From Halalkalibacillus sediminis (GTDB lineage Bacteria > Bacillota > Bacilli > Bacillales > Alkalibacillaceae), in assembly GCF_002844535.1 (NCBI RefSeq), contig NZ_PJNH01000001.1, positions 434,001 to 498,000 on the forward strand: DNA of 64,000 nt. The letters are read 5' to 3'. Position numbers and translations under genes: made by a program. Numbering within the stretch: the first letter of the stretch is position 1; every line of letters begins with the position of its first letter. The notes under the pieces were generated by a model that saw only the letters and a program-made list of their open reading frames with translations, was not told the DNA's origin and made no database searches. Below, in pieces: positions 36,892 to 46,525 of the stretch.

Positions 36892-37530
36892 ATGGGCGAA
36901 TTCAATGAGTTGAACCATATTCATTTAGACATTCTTAAAGAAATCGGAAATATAGGGGCGGGAAATGCTGCGACTTCACTATCTAATTTACTTGATAAAA
37001 AAGTCGAAATGAGTGTACCTGTCGTAAACATTGTCTCTTTTGATGAAATGATGGAACAAGCTGGGGGCAGTGAAGATGTTCAGGCAGCTGTATTTGTTCA
37101 GATGATGGGTGCAACTTCGGGGAGTATGTTTTTTGTTTTAGACCCTGAAGATGCTGATCAATTCGTCTCATTACTGATTGGAGAACCTGGTTCGTCTATT
37201 TTAGATGAGGGTGACAACGAAATTGCTGTTTCTGCTTTTGTAGAACTTGGAAATATACTCACGGGATCATATCTTCGTGCATTATCAGATTTCACTCAAC
37301 TTAATGTTTATCAATCGGTTCCGACTGTATCTATAGACATGGTGGGTGCTATGCTCTCCCAAGGATTACTGCAAACTTCGATGGTGTCTGATCAAGTAAT
37401 CATGATCGAAACCTTACTCCATGATGTGGAAGGAACCAAAAGTGATATAAGAGGTCATTTCTTCCTCTTACCTGACCCGGACGCTTTTACAACTATTTTC
37501 AAGGCATTAGGAGTTAATGATCATGAGTAA
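36892..37530 (+). CDS. cheC: CheY-P phosphatase CheC
   Basis: It dephosphorylates CheY-P and regulates CheD. It has 212 residues. Two active-site helices are seen: DILKEIGNIGAGNAATSLSNLL and SAFVELGNILTGSYLRAL, each with Glu-x2-Asn. AAAGGGG lies upstream of ATG 36892. It overlaps cheD by 8 bases, fitting the CheC-CheD partnership. Confidence 0.95.
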   Translation: MGEFNELNHIHLDILKEIGNIGAGNAATSLSNLLDKKVEMSVPVVNIVSFDEMMEQAGGSEDVQAAVFVQMMGATSGSMFFVLDPEDADQFVSLLIGEPGSSILDEGDNEIAVSAFVELGNILTGSYLRALSDFTQLNVYQSVPTVSIDMVGAMLSQGLLQTSMVSDQVIMIETLLHDVEGTKSDIRGHFFLLPDPDAFTTIFKALGVNDHE

Positions 37531-38020
37531 TATTGCAGAACTCATCAAGGTTGGTATTGCCGATCTAAATTTAGTGAAAGCACCTCAGACGATTATCACA
37601 TCAGGGCTTGGATCATGTGTAGGTGTTGTATTATATGATGAAAGAAGACAAATTGCAGGGTTGATTCATCTAATGCTTCCAGATTCATCACTATCAAGAA
37701 CAAAAGATTTCAAACCAGGAAAGTTTGCTGATACAGGTATTGATAAGATGTTGAATATGCTGAAAGATCATGGGGCGAATAATAGGGGGCTGAAAGCTAA
37801 AATAGCTGGTGGAGCTCAAATGTTCAATATTACGAGTAGTAACGAAATGATGAGAATTGGTCCAAGGAATGTAGAGGCGGTGCAACAGATACTCACTGAC
37901 TACAAAATACCGATTATTTCATCGGATGTAGGTGGGAATAAAGGTAGAACAATCGAGTTTTCTCCGGAAGATAGCCGGTTGAAGATTCGTACAGTTCATG
38001 AAGGTGTGACTTATATCTAA
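37523..38020 (+). CDS. cheD: Chemoreceptor glutamine deamidase CheD
   Basis: It deamidates receptor glutamines and, in Bacillus, forms a feedback loop with CheC. It has 165 residues. Catalytic Cys32 lies in GLGSCVGV and His49 in LIHLMLP. AGGAG at 37509-37513 favours ATG 37523 over ATG 37517. Its stop overlaps the next start by one base. Confidence 0.94.
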   Translation: MSNIAELIKVGIADLNLVKAPQTIITSGLGSCVGVVLYDERRQIAGLIHLMLPDSSLSRTKDFKPGKFADTGIDKMLNMLKDHGANNRGLKAKIAGGAQMFNITSSNEMMRIGPRNVEAVQQILTDYKIPIISSDVGGNKGRTIEFSPEDSRLKIRTVHEGVTYI

Positions 38021-38370
38021 TGGTAGGTAATTTCTGGTGGAACATATTAATAGCTTCCTTTTTCAGCGTATATGTTTTTATATTGTCCATTCTCTCAATG
38101 AGCCCTCTATTTGCTATATTGAGAGCATTGGCAACTTTTGTTATAATCTATTTAATCGTATATATGTTCCGAATGTTAGCACAATTTATTCTAACTGATA
38201 AAAAGAACGATACCTCATCTGGCATAGTGGACCATTCTAGTAGTGTTAGTAGAGAAAAAGTCGATGGAAATGATGAAGAATCTAGTGATGATGTAAGTGA
38301 AGAGCAAGCGAGAGAAACGGCAGAGGCTATACGCCAGATGATGAATGATTCTAAACAACAAGAACGATAG
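38020..38370 (+). CDS. Small two-helix membrane protein of unknown function, between cheD and sigD
   Basis: I do not recognise this 116-residue protein. It has two hydrophobic helices (about 6-28 and 31-57), separated by a short SPL turn, and a strongly charged, acidic, Ser/Glu-rich tail (about 62-116) ending in a short helix EQARETAEAIRQMMNDSKQQER (split description). Its ATG overlaps the cheD stop (TAATG), so it is translated from the operon. B. subtilis has no gene at this position as I recall. Confidence 0.75.
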   Translation: MVGNFWWNILIASFFSVYVFILSILSMSPLFAILRALATFVIIYLIVYMFRMLAQFILTDKKNDTSSGIVDHSSSVSREKVDGNDEESSDDVSEEQARETAEAIRQMMNDSKQQER

Positions 38371-38385
38371 CTCGGGGGTTAAAAA

Positions 38386-39159
38386 ATGAAACAAGCTCCT
38401 TCAGAACTTGCTTCATGGTGGAAAGAATGGCAGGAGTCCAATGACCAAGAAGCAGGCAATAAATTAGTACAACATTATATGCCATTAGTCGATTATCAAG
38501 TGAGTAGGATTTCTGCTCACCTCCCAAAAAATGTGGATCGCCAAGACGTTAAAAGTATGGCTTTCATGGGGCTTGTCGATGCACTGGAAAAGTTTGACAC
38601 AAATAGAGAATTGAAGTTTGATACATATGCATCTTTTAGGATCAAAGGGGCTATTATAGATGGTTTGCGTAAAGAAGATTGGCTCCCTCGGTCCATAAGA
38701 GATAAATCGAAATTAATTGAACATAAATATGAAGAGATGGAACAGAAACTTGGCCGTGCACCTACTGTTCCAGAAATTGCTAAGGAAGCAAACATGAATG
38801 AAGAAGAAGTATCTGAAATAATGAAAGATACTTTATTCGCTAATTTACTGTCAATTGAAGAGAAATCTAATGACTCTGAGGACGACCAAAGAGACAGTCT
38901 GAGAAACTCGATTCCTGACGAAAAGGAAGAGACTCCTCATCAATTGATGGAGAAAAAAGAAAACATAACTGAGCTTGTAAAAATGATAGAAAAATTGAAT
39001 GAAAAAGAACAACTGGTTCTCAGCTTGTTTTATAAAGAAGAGTTAACACTGACTGAAATTGGTGAAGTAATGCAGCTATCAACCTCCCGAATTTCACAAA
39101 TTCATAGTCGATCGATTGCCAAGCTGAAGGGTTTTTTAAATGAAGTGGTACTTACTTAG
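38386..39159 (+). CDS. sigD: RNA polymerase sigma factor SigD (flagellar, FliA-type)
   Basis: It drives late flagellar and autolysin genes and is held inactive by FlgM. It has 257 residues with regions 2 (HYMPLVDYQVSRISAHLP and SMAFMGLVDALEKFD), 3 (LGRAPTVPEIAKEANM), and 4 (NEKEQLVLSLFYKEELTLTEIGEVMQLSTSRISQIHSR). TCGGGGG lies upstream of ATG 38386. It lies about 26 kb from the operon start, as in B. subtilis, where late position limits its level. Confidence 0.97.
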   Translation: MKQAPSELASWWKEWQESNDQEAGNKLVQHYMPLVDYQVSRISAHLPKNVDRQDVKSMAFMGLVDALEKFDTNRELKFDTYASFRIKGAIIDGLRKEDWLPRSIRDKSKLIEHKYEEMEQKLGRAPTVPEIAKEANMNEEEVSEIMKDTLFANLLSIEEKSNDSEDDQRDSLRNSIPDEKEETPHQLMEKKENITELVKMIEKLNEKEQLVLSLFYKEELTLTEIGEVMQLSTSRISQIHSRSIAKLKGFLNEVVLT

Positions 39160-39191
39160 AAGGTTTTTTGGACGAGGTTGAGGTGAAACGA

Positions 39192-40598
39192 ATGGATCTG
39201 AATCAATTTTTTCATGTCGTTATAAGCAAAGATAAATTAGAATGTACTATTGATGTTCACACTTCAAAGTTTCTTGAGGCTGAAGTTGATGATACCTTAG
39301 ATGAACTGAAGCAAAATATAGATAGGGAAAAATTCATTGCATTCCTTAATGAGCATGAAATTATATTTGGAATTAAGGACGAGGTAGTTGATGATGTCAT
39401 TGAGAAATTGCATGAAGGAGATTATCCAAAGGTTATTGCTGAAGGAGTTCTTCCTCAAAGTGGATTAGACGGTGATATTGAATATCATGTAAACTTGAAT
39501 ACAAAAGTCACCATAAAAGAAGATGAACAAATAGACTTCAAAGAAATGATGAAAATCCCTACTGTTGAACCCGGTGACCGTTTGGTGTCATTTATAGCCC
39601 CTACAAAAGGTGAAGATGGAACCAATATACATAATGAACCTATCCCTGCTAAGCCTGGTAAAGTCGTTTCTTTGAAAGCTGGGGAAAATACCAAATTGGA
39701 TAATGACTCCTCGACCATCTATTCAACGAATAGTGGCCAGGTATCTTTAACAGAAAAAAAGATTCTTGTTCTACCTATTTACGAAGTTAATGACTCTCTA
39801 GATATGAAGATTGGAAATATTGATTTTAATGGCTCGATCGTCATAAAAGGTGATGTACCAAATGGTTTCAACTTGAAGGCTCGTGGGGACATTACAATCT
39901 ATGGTTTGGTTGAAGCTGCGAACCTAGAAGCTGGCAGTTCAATCTTTATCCGTGAAGGTGTTTCTGCCCAGGGTAAAGGATTCATCAAAGCAGGAGTAGA
40001 TATCCAAGTCGGCAATATCAATCAAGGTAATGTTGAGGCCGGGCGAAATTTGATGGTGGAAAATTCGATATTACATAGTGAAGTCATTGCTAGAGAAATC
40101 GTTTATTGTCAGAGAGGGAATGTGATTGGTGGCTCAACTTCTGCTGGCAAAAGGGTTCAAGGTAAAGATGTGGGTAATCGTATGAATACCAAAACGTTTA
40201 TTTATCTTGGAGAGAATAAAAAGGTGTTAGAAATCAGGTCAGCACTTACAAATGAAATTGAGGAACTAAAAGATCAGGTTAATAAATTAACTACAATAGG
40301 CGAGAGCCTAGAAAAAATCAAACTCGCACGAGATTTAACAAGTAAAGAGAGAATCACCTATTTAAGACAACGTAATTCATTAGAGATTGCAGAAGCTAAA
40401 TTGAAAGAGCTAGAAGAAGAGCTAAATCAGTATTTGACAGATGACGATCAATTAGAAGTTTTGAAATTATCTGCTACCGGAATCATTTATCCTAATGTCC
40501 AAGTTATATCGGGTAAATATTCGAGATCGTTCAACAAAGAGCAAAAATATGTTTCAATCGTCTTTCGTGACAATGATTTTACAGTATCACCTTTATAA
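39192..40598 (+). CDS. fapA: FapA family protein (DUF342)
   Basis: It has 468 residues. An N-terminal alpha/beta part (about 1-190) is followed by a parallel beta-helix region with short Gly-rich turns (IGNIDFNGSIVIKGDV, KARGDITIYGLVEAA, EAGSSIFIREGV, KAGVDIQVGNI and EAGRNLMVENS), a coiled coil (about 345-430) and a C-terminal strand domain. This layout fits DUF342/FapA, polymer-forming or scaffold-like proteins seen in motile Firmicutes. GAGGTGA favours ATG 39192; an in-frame TTG at 39168 is less likely. Function here is not known. Confidence 0.78.
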   Translation: MDLNQFFHVVISKDKLECTIDVHTSKFLEAEVDDTLDELKQNIDREKFIAFLNEHEIIFGIKDEVVDDVIEKLHEGDYPKVIAEGVLPQSGLDGDIEYHVNLNTKVTIKEDEQIDFKEMMKIPTVEPGDRLVSFIAPTKGEDGTNIHNEPIPAKPGKVVSLKAGENTKLDNDSSTIYSTNSGQVSLTEKKILVLPIYEVNDSLDMKIGNIDFNGSIVIKGDVPNGFNLKARGDITIYGLVEAANLEAGSSIFIREGVSAQGKGFIKAGVDIQVGNINQGNVEAGRNLMVENSILHSEVIAREIVYCQRGNVIGGSTSAGKRVQGKDVGNRMNTKTFIYLGENKKVLEIRSALTNEIEELKDQVNKLTTIGESLEKIKLARDLTSKERITYLRQRNSLEIAEAKLKELEEELNQYLTDDDQLEVLKLSATGIIYPNVQVISGKYSRSFNKEQKYVSIVFRDNDFTVSPL

Positions 40599-40619
40599 TA
40601 ACTGAAGGGATGTCATTTC

Positions 40620-40922
40620 ATGAGTTGGAAAGGTGTAGAAATGCAAGTCGCTCTTCCGAGAACACAAGATGCGGGTCAACTACAGGATCAACTGCAACAA
40701 AGAGGTCAATTAACCCAAGATCAATTGGCGCAAGCTCAATTGAAACAACTTGAAGCCAAGCGGAAGTCAGTATTAGAGACAAATGAAAAAGACGATGTGA
40801 ATATCCATGAGGAGGAAGGTAAAGAAACCTTGGAGACTTCTCAAAATAAACGAAAGACTAAAGAAGAAGAGGAAATAGTTGATCACCCTTTTCTCGGTAA
40901 ACACATCGATTACTCTGGATAA
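40620..40922 (+). CDS. Small conserved hypothetical protein of the fla/che operon
   Basis: A 100-residue soluble protein with a Gln/Leu-rich helical repeat (QDQLQQRGQLTQDQLAQAQ), a charged middle and a distinctive end, DHPFLGKHIDYSG. I recall similar C-terminal HP-GK-ID motifs in small proteins of flagellar operons in other Bacilli but cannot name the family. AGGGATG lies upstream of ATG 40620. It lies 13 bases before swrB. Confidence 0.7.
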   Translation: MSWKGVEMQVALPRTQDAGQLQDQLQQRGQLTQDQLAQAQLKQLEAKRKSVLETNEKDDVNIHEEEGKETLETSQNKRKTKEEEEIVDHPFLGKHIDYSG

Positions 40923-40935
40923 AGTAGGGTTAATT

Positions 40936-41454
40936 ATGGGAAATATATTAGTAATATTCAGCCTAGTGCTCCATGGTGTTTCTTTTATAGCGATTTTTTG
41001 GCTATATCAGAAGGTTCAGGCCTTATCAGAAGGTGAAAGGCAATTTGATAAAAGAACTCAAGAAGTCGAAGACATTTTCAGTTCTTATCTATTAGAAATC
41101 AAAGATGAGAATAAGAAATTCACCGAGCAAATCAAGTCTGTTAATGGTGAGTCTTCAGTTAATCGAAAACATACAGAGCATTCTTTGAATAAAGGAAAAC
41201 AGAAAGAAGAGTCAGAAATCCAGACTAATGAGTATTTGGCAGAAGAAGAATTGCCAAAACCAGCTGTTAATCATCCATCAAATGAGCATAAATATCAGCC
41301 AGATCAATTAGCTGTTGAAGACAAAATTGAACAGCCTTCCTTTCAAAGTATGGTTCTCCAACTATATAATTCTGGACATACTGTTGAATCGATTGCAAAG
41401 CAGCTTGATCGCGGAAAAACAGAAGTAGAATTAATTGTTAAATTTAATCAATAA
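40936..41454 (+). CDS. swrB: Swarming motility protein SwrB (YlxL)
   Basis: A single-pass membrane protein that in B. subtilis activates basal-body maturation. It has 172 residues: N-terminal membrane segment (about 4-25), a coiled coil (about 26-75), a variable acidic linker, and a C-terminal HTH-like tail (MVLQLYNSGHTVESIAKQLDRGKTEVELIVKFN). AGGGTT precedes ATG 40936; the longer frame from 40879 would overlap the previous gene. It is the last gene of the fla/che operon. Confidence 0.88.
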   Translation: MGNILVIFSLVLHGVSFIAIFWLYQKVQALSEGERQFDKRTQEVEDIFSSYLLEIKDENKKFTEQIKSVNGESSVNRKHTEHSLNKGKQKEESEIQTNEYLAEEELPKPAVNHPSNEHKYQPDQLAVEDKIEQPSFQSMVLQLYNSGHTVESIAKQLDRGKTEVELIVKFNQ

Positions 41455-41469
41455 AAACAACTTTTTTAC

Positions 41470-41498
41470 TTGTCTTAGCAACTGCCATATGATATATT
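41470..41498 (+). promoter_or_regulatory. Strong promoter for rpsB
   Basis: TTGTCT at 41470-41475, a 17-base spacer and TATATT at 41493-41498, with the extended -10 TGA just before it. Transcription would begin near 41505. No terminator was seen between swrB and here, so some fla/che read-through is possible. Confidence 0.72.
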
Positions 41499-41520
41499 TA
41501 TTTTTGGTGTTAAATACACA

Positions 41521-41579
41521 CGCTTACGGAAATGACGAGAGGTGCTTGCAAAAGTCCTCGTTCATTAATGAACTAAGCG
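41521..41579 (+). ncRNA. Structured 5' leader of rpsB
   Basis: A three-stem fold: an outer stem CGCTTA (41521-41526) with TAAGCG (41574-41579), an inner stem ACGAG (41535-41539) with CTCGT (41557-41561), and a palindromic hairpin GTTCATTAATGAAC (41560-41573). The fold ends 15 bases before the rpsB ribosome site. Autoregulation by ribosomal protein S2 is a plausible role but is inference. Confidence 0.55.
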
Positions 41580-41607
41580 GAGGAAAAAACCTAAGGAGGA
41601 ATTTATT

Positions 41608-42363
41608 ATGGCAGTTATTTCAATGAAGCAATTGCTAGAAGCTGGTGTACATTTCGGACACCAAACACGCCGTTGGAACCCGAAAATGAAGCGTTACATT
41701 TTCACGGAGCGTAACGGTATCTACATTATCGATTTGCAGAAAACAGTTAAGAAGGTGGACGAAGCTTTCAACTTTATTAAGCAAGTTGCTGCAGACGGTG
41801 GAAAGATCCTATTCGTAGGAACTAAGAAACAAGCACAGGATACTGTGAAAGAAGAAGCTATCCGTTCAGGTATGTACTATGTAAACCAACGTTGGTTAGG
41901 TGGTACATTAACAAACTTTGAAACGATCACTAAACGTGTGAATCGCTTGAAAGATATCGAGAGAATGGAAGAAGACGGTACTTTCGATGTACTTCCTAAA
42001 AAAGAAGTAGTTATGATTCTTAAGGAAAAAGATCGTCTTGAAAAATTCTTAGGTGGAGTCAAAGACATGAAGGGCATCCCTGATGCATTATTCATCGTAG
42101 ACCCACGTAAAGAGCGCATTGCAATAGCAGAAGCTCATAAATTGAACATTCCAATCGTAGCAATGGTTGACACGAATTGCGATCCAGATGAAATCGACTA
42201 TGTCATTCCAGCGAATGACGACGCAATCCGTGCCGTTAAACTAATGACTTCAAGAATGGCAGATGCTATTTTAGAAGTTAAACAAGGTGAAGCTACTCAG
42301 GAAGTTGAAGAAGAAGTAGAAACATTAGCTGATCAAGAAGAAAAAGAATCAGTAGAAGAGTAA
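41608..42363 (+). CDS. rpsB: 30S ribosomal protein S2
   Basis: It has 251 residues and starts [32 protein letters not shown], with the conserved [10 protein letters not shown] and [33 protein letters not shown] segments and an acidic C-terminal tail. AAGGAGGA precedes ATG 41608. A terminator lies between rpsB and tsf, so tsf is at least partly reduced relative to rpsB. Confidence 0.98.
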   Translation: MAVISMKQLLEAGVHFGHQTRRWNPKMKRYIFTERNGIYIIDLQKTVKKVDEAFNFIKQVAADGGKILFVGTKKQAQDTVKEEAIRSGMYYVNQRWLGGTLTNFETITKRVNRLKDIERMEEDGTFDVLPKKEVVMILKEKDRLEKFLGGVKDMKGIPDALFIVDPRKERIAIAEAHKLNIPIVAMVDTNCDPDEIDYVIPANDDAIRAVKLMTSRMADAILEVKQGEATQEVEEEVETLADQEEKESVEE

Positions 42364-42371
42364 AAAAGGTG

Positions 42372-42408
42372 AAGGGTGATAAGAGGGGGACCTTTTATCA
42401 CCCTTTTT
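42372..42408 (+). terminator. Intrinsic terminator between rpsB and tsf
   Basis: A 15-base-pair stem (AAGGGTGATAAGAGG with CCTTTTATCACCCTT, including G-U pairs) and a T5 run. Probably partial, since no clear tsf promoter follows. Confidence 0.85.
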
Positions 42409-42447
42409 AAAAAGAATAACTATAATCACTCTCAAGGAGGAAATATT

Positions 42448-43332
42448 ATGGCAATTTCAGCACAAATGGTTAAAGAATTGCGCGAAAAAACTGGCGCAGG
42501 TATGATGGATTGTAAAAAAGCTTTACAAGAGACAAACGGTGATATCGATGCGGCGGTTGATTTCCTACGCGAAAAAGGTATGTCTAAAGCTGCTAAGAAA
42601 GCTGACCGTATTGCTGCAGAAGGTTCTGCACACATCATTACTGAAGGAAATGAAGCAGTATTGATCGAAGTCAATGCTGAAACTGACTTCGTTGCTAAAA
42701 ACGACATGTTCAAAACTTTATTAAATGATCTAACTACTCATATCTTGAAGTATAAGCCAGCTAACGTAGAAGAAGCTGCTACTCAAAAGATTAACGGTGG
42801 CGACGATACAGTTGAAGAATATATTACTGCAGCTATCGCTAAAATTGGTGAGAAAATCTCATTGCGTCGTTTCGTTGTCCTAGAAAAAACTGATAACGAT
42901 TCATTTGGTGCTTACCTTCACATGGGAGGAAAAATTGGTGTTCTTTCATTAGTGGAAGGAACTACTGATGAGCAAGTAGCTAAAGACATCGCTATGCATG
43001 CTGCTGCTGCTAACCCTCGCTATATTTCCCGTGATGAGGTACCTGAAGAAGAAGCAAATAAAGAACGTGAAATGCTTAAACAACAAGCTATGAACGAAGG
43101 TAAACCTGAAAATATCGTAGAAAAGATGGTTGAAGGACGCCTTGGAAAATTCTTTGAACAAATTTGCTTGCTAGAGCAGTCATTTGTTAAAGATCCAGAC
43201 CAAAAAGTTAAACAATATGTAGAATCAAAAGGTGGTCAAGTTTCAACATTCGTACGCTTTGAAGTTGGCGAAGGAATGGAAAAACGTGACGAAAACTTTG
43301 CTGATGAAGTTATGAGTCAAGTTAAGAAATAA
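42448..43332 (+). CDS. tsf: Translation elongation factor Ts
   Basis: The guanine nucleotide exchange factor of EF-Tu. It has 294 residues. The N-terminal UBA-like domain has [18 protein letters not shown], and the core has [16 protein letters not shown] 42448 follows AAGGAGG; the open frame back to 42376 runs through the terminator hairpin and is not coding. Confidence 0.98.
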   Translation: MAISAQMVKELREKTGAGMMDCKKALQETNGDIDAAVDFLREKGMSKAAKKADRIAAEGSAHIITEGNEAVLIEVNAETDFVAKNDMFKTLLNDLTTHILKYKPANVEEAATQKINGGDDTVEEYITAAIAKIGEKISLRRFVVLEKTDNDSFGAYLHMGGKIGVLSLVEGTTDEQVAKDIAMHAAAANPRYISRDEVPEEEANKEREMLKQQAMNEGKPENIVEKMVEGRLGKFFEQICLLEQSFVKDPDQKVKQYVESKGGQVSTFVRFEVGEGMEKRDENFADEVMSQVKK

Positions 43333-43335
43333 TAA

Positions 43336-44153
<818 letters not shown>

Positions 44154-44154
<1 letters not shown>

Positions 44155-44711
44155 TGAGTGATTCAGTTATTAGGGAAAGCAGAGAAAAAATGACGAGTGC
44201 AGTTAAAGCATTCTCACGCCAATTATCTACTGTACGAGCGGGAAGAGCTAACCCGGCTATACTCGATACAGTGTATGTAAATTATTATGGAGCTAACACA
44301 CCATTAAACCAATTGGCTACCGTTTCAGCTCCTGAACCACGTCTATTAGTTATCACTCCATTTGATAAATCAGCTATGGGAGATGTTGAGAAAGGCATTC
44401 AAAAAGCGGATTTAGGTCTGACACCAAATAATGACGGAAATGTTATCCGTATTCAAATTCCTGCTTTGACTGAAGAGCGTCGTCGTGATTTAGTTAAAGT
44501 AACAAAGAAATACGCTGAAGAAGCACGCGTACAAGTTAGAAATATTCGTCGTGATGCAAACGATCAATTGAAGAAGCTAGAAAAAGAAGGCGACATCACT
44601 GAAGATGAACTACGTAGCTATCAAGATGATGTTCAGAAAGAAACTGATCAACACATCAAAGAAATTGATAAAATGTTAGAAGATAAAGAACAAGAAATGA
44701 CCGAAGTATAG
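44154..44711 (+). CDS. frr: Ribosome recycling factor
   Basis: It splits post-termination ribosomes together with EF-G. It has 185 residues. Signatures are [14 protein letters not shown], and [26 protein letters not shown] with the hinge between two domains. A ribosome site, TAGGAGG, overlaps the end of pyrH. Confidence 0.98.
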
Positions 44712-44736
44712 TAAGTATTTTATAAATTTGACTGAT

Positions 44737-44774
44737 TAGCTTTCGCTCCAGTAAGCGAAAGCTATATTTTTCTT
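44737..44774 (+). terminator. Intrinsic terminator after frr
   Basis: The perfect 11-base-pair stem TAGCTTTCGCT with AGCGAAAGCTA and a 6-base loop, followed by a T-rich run. It separates frr from uppS, whose promoter I could not fix with confidence in the following 130 bases. Confidence 0.92.
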
Positions 44775-44906
44775 AAATTTTGATTGGTTCTGTTAAGATT
44801 AGTGTTGAAACTTATTCTGTTCTTTGAAAGAATCCGCATAAGTGGTAAGTAAATTATCAATTACTTTTAACAGAGCTTAATGTTTATTTAGTAGAGAGGG
44901 ATTTAT

Positions 44907-45656
44907 ATGTTTTTTCGTTCTAAAGAGAAGCGAAAAGAAGCAGAGTCACTAGATAGGAATAATATTCCTCAACACATAGCGATTATCATGGATGGGAATG
45001 GCCGGTGGGCGAAAAAGAGAGGTCTTCCTAGAATTGCTGGTCATAGAGAAGGAATGAAAACGATCAAAAGGGTTGTTGAGCGTGCTGTTGAGCTTGAAGT
45101 AGGAGCACTTACGCTTTACGCGTTTTCAACTGAAAATTGGAAGCGACCTGAAAATGAGGTAGAATTCATTATGAAGCTACCTTCTCAATTTCTTGACACC
45201 TATTTACCAGACTTAATAGAGAATAATGTTAGAGTGACAACGATCGGAAACTTTGATTCATTGCCTGAATTAACTAGAGAGGCTGTCCAATATTCAATCG
45301 ATCAAACGAAAGATAATACTGGTCTTCAATTAAACTTTGCGTTGAATTATGGTAGTCGACATGAGATTATAGATGCAATGAAAGGTATATATGAGGACAT
45401 ACAAGAAGAAAAGTTGTCGGTGAAAGATATTAATGAAAAAACCGTTTCGGACCGCTTGTATACTTCTGGAATGCCTGATCCTGAACTATTGATACGAACT
45501 AGTGGCGAAAAACGTTTAAGTAACTATTTATTATGGCAACTTGCCTATTCTGAGTTTTATTTTACAGATAAATTCTGGCCTGATTTCGATCGCGAGGCCT
45601 TAGATGAAGCGATTTTAGAATATCAAAACCGCGGTAGAAGGTTTGGCGGCTTATAG
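44907..45656 (+). CDS. uppS: Undecaprenyl diphosphate synthase
   Basis: A cis-prenyltransferase that makes the C55 lipid carrier for cell wall synthesis. It has 249 residues. The diphosphate-binding motif is IIMDGNGRWAKKRGLPRIAGH. Further conserved parts are TLYAFSTENWKRP and RTSGEKRLSNYLLWQLAYSEF. AGAGGG precedes ATG 44907. Confidence 0.97.
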   Translation: MFFRSKEKRKEAESLDRNNIPQHIAIIMDGNGRWAKKRGLPRIAGHREGMKTIKRVVERAVELEVGALTLYAFSTENWKRPENEVEFIMKLPSQFLDTYLPDLIENNVRVTTIGNFDSLPELTREAVQYSIDQTKDNTGLQLNFALNYGSRHEIIDAMKGIYEDIQEEKLSVKDINEKTVSDRLYTSGMPDPELLIRTSGEKRLSNYLLWQLAYSEFYFTDKFWPDFDREALDEAILEYQNRGRRFGGL

Positions 45657-45670
45657 TAAGGTGTGTCTAG

Positions 45671-46462
45671 ATGAAAACACGAATAGTAACAGCAATCTTT
45701 GGATTAATAATATTTTTACCGTTCATAATAATCGGTAATTTACCGTTTGTACTTTTTATTTATCTATTGGCAACAGTTGGGTTGTTGGAATTGATTAAAA
45801 TGAAGCACATTCCATTACTATCATTTCCAACCTTCTTAAGTGTTTTTTTATTATGGATTCTTTTATTGAACGATCGAGTATTTTCTCTGTTCGAATACAT
45901 ACATTTGGACCGAAGTGAAGTTTTATATTTAGTTGTGCTTACATTAATGGCATACACTGTGTTAGTGAAGAATCAATTCAATTTTGACGATGTATCTTTT
46001 ATTTTGTTGGCCACCATTTATGTAGGACTAGGTTTTGCTTATTTCATTCAAACTCGAATGGAAGGACTTGAGTATGTCTTTTTCGTTCTACTGATCATTT
46101 GGTTAACTGATACAGGGGCATTCTTCTTCGGGAAAATGTTCGGTAAGCATAAGCTGTGGCCAATTATAAGTCCCAAGAAAACCATTGAGGGTTTCGTGGG
46201 TGGAATCGTCTGTGCAGTTATAGTAGCAGTAGTTTTTCAACTTATATTCACTATCCATGAAAGTATGTTAGTAGTTATCTTAGTATCTATTTTAGCTTCT
46301 ATACTTGCCCAAATTGGAGACTTAGTTGAATCAGCCTTTAAGAGAATATATCAAATCAAGGATTCTGGTAAAATCCTTCCAGGTCATGGTGGTGTTTTGG
46401 ACCGTTTTGATAGCCTGATTTTCATGATTCCGTTTTTGCATTTTATTCAGTTCTTTTCCTAG
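45671..46462 (+). CDS. cdsA: Phosphatidate cytidylyltransferase
   Basis: It makes CDP-diacylglycerol for phospholipid synthesis. It has 263 residues and about seven or eight membrane helices. The family signature near the end reads [29 protein letters not shown], and [13 protein letters not shown] lies upstream. AAGGTG precedes ATG 45671. Confidence 0.96.
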   Translation: MKTRIVTAIFGLIIFLPFIIIGNLPFVLFIYLLATVGLLELIKMKHIPLLSFPTFLSVFLLWILLLNDRVFSLFEYIHLDRSEVLYLVVLTLMAYTVLVKNQFNFDDVSFILLATIYVGLGFAYFIQTRMEGLEYVFFVLLIIWLTDTGAFFFGKMFGKHKLWPIISPKKTIEGFVGGIVCAVIVAVVFQLIFTIHESMLVVILVSILASILAQIGDLVESAFKRIYQIKDSGKILPGHGGVLDRFDSLIFMIPFLHFIQFFS

Positions 46463-46525
46463 CCAACATTTTAAATCTTATTTAATAGGGATCAAATAAT
46501 TTTCAAAGCAATGAGGGATTCAGAT

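Noticed and set aside
41435-41626. 63-codon frame between swrB and rpsB
   Set aside because: It runs across the rpsB promoter, leader stems and start codon; those features explain the DNA better.
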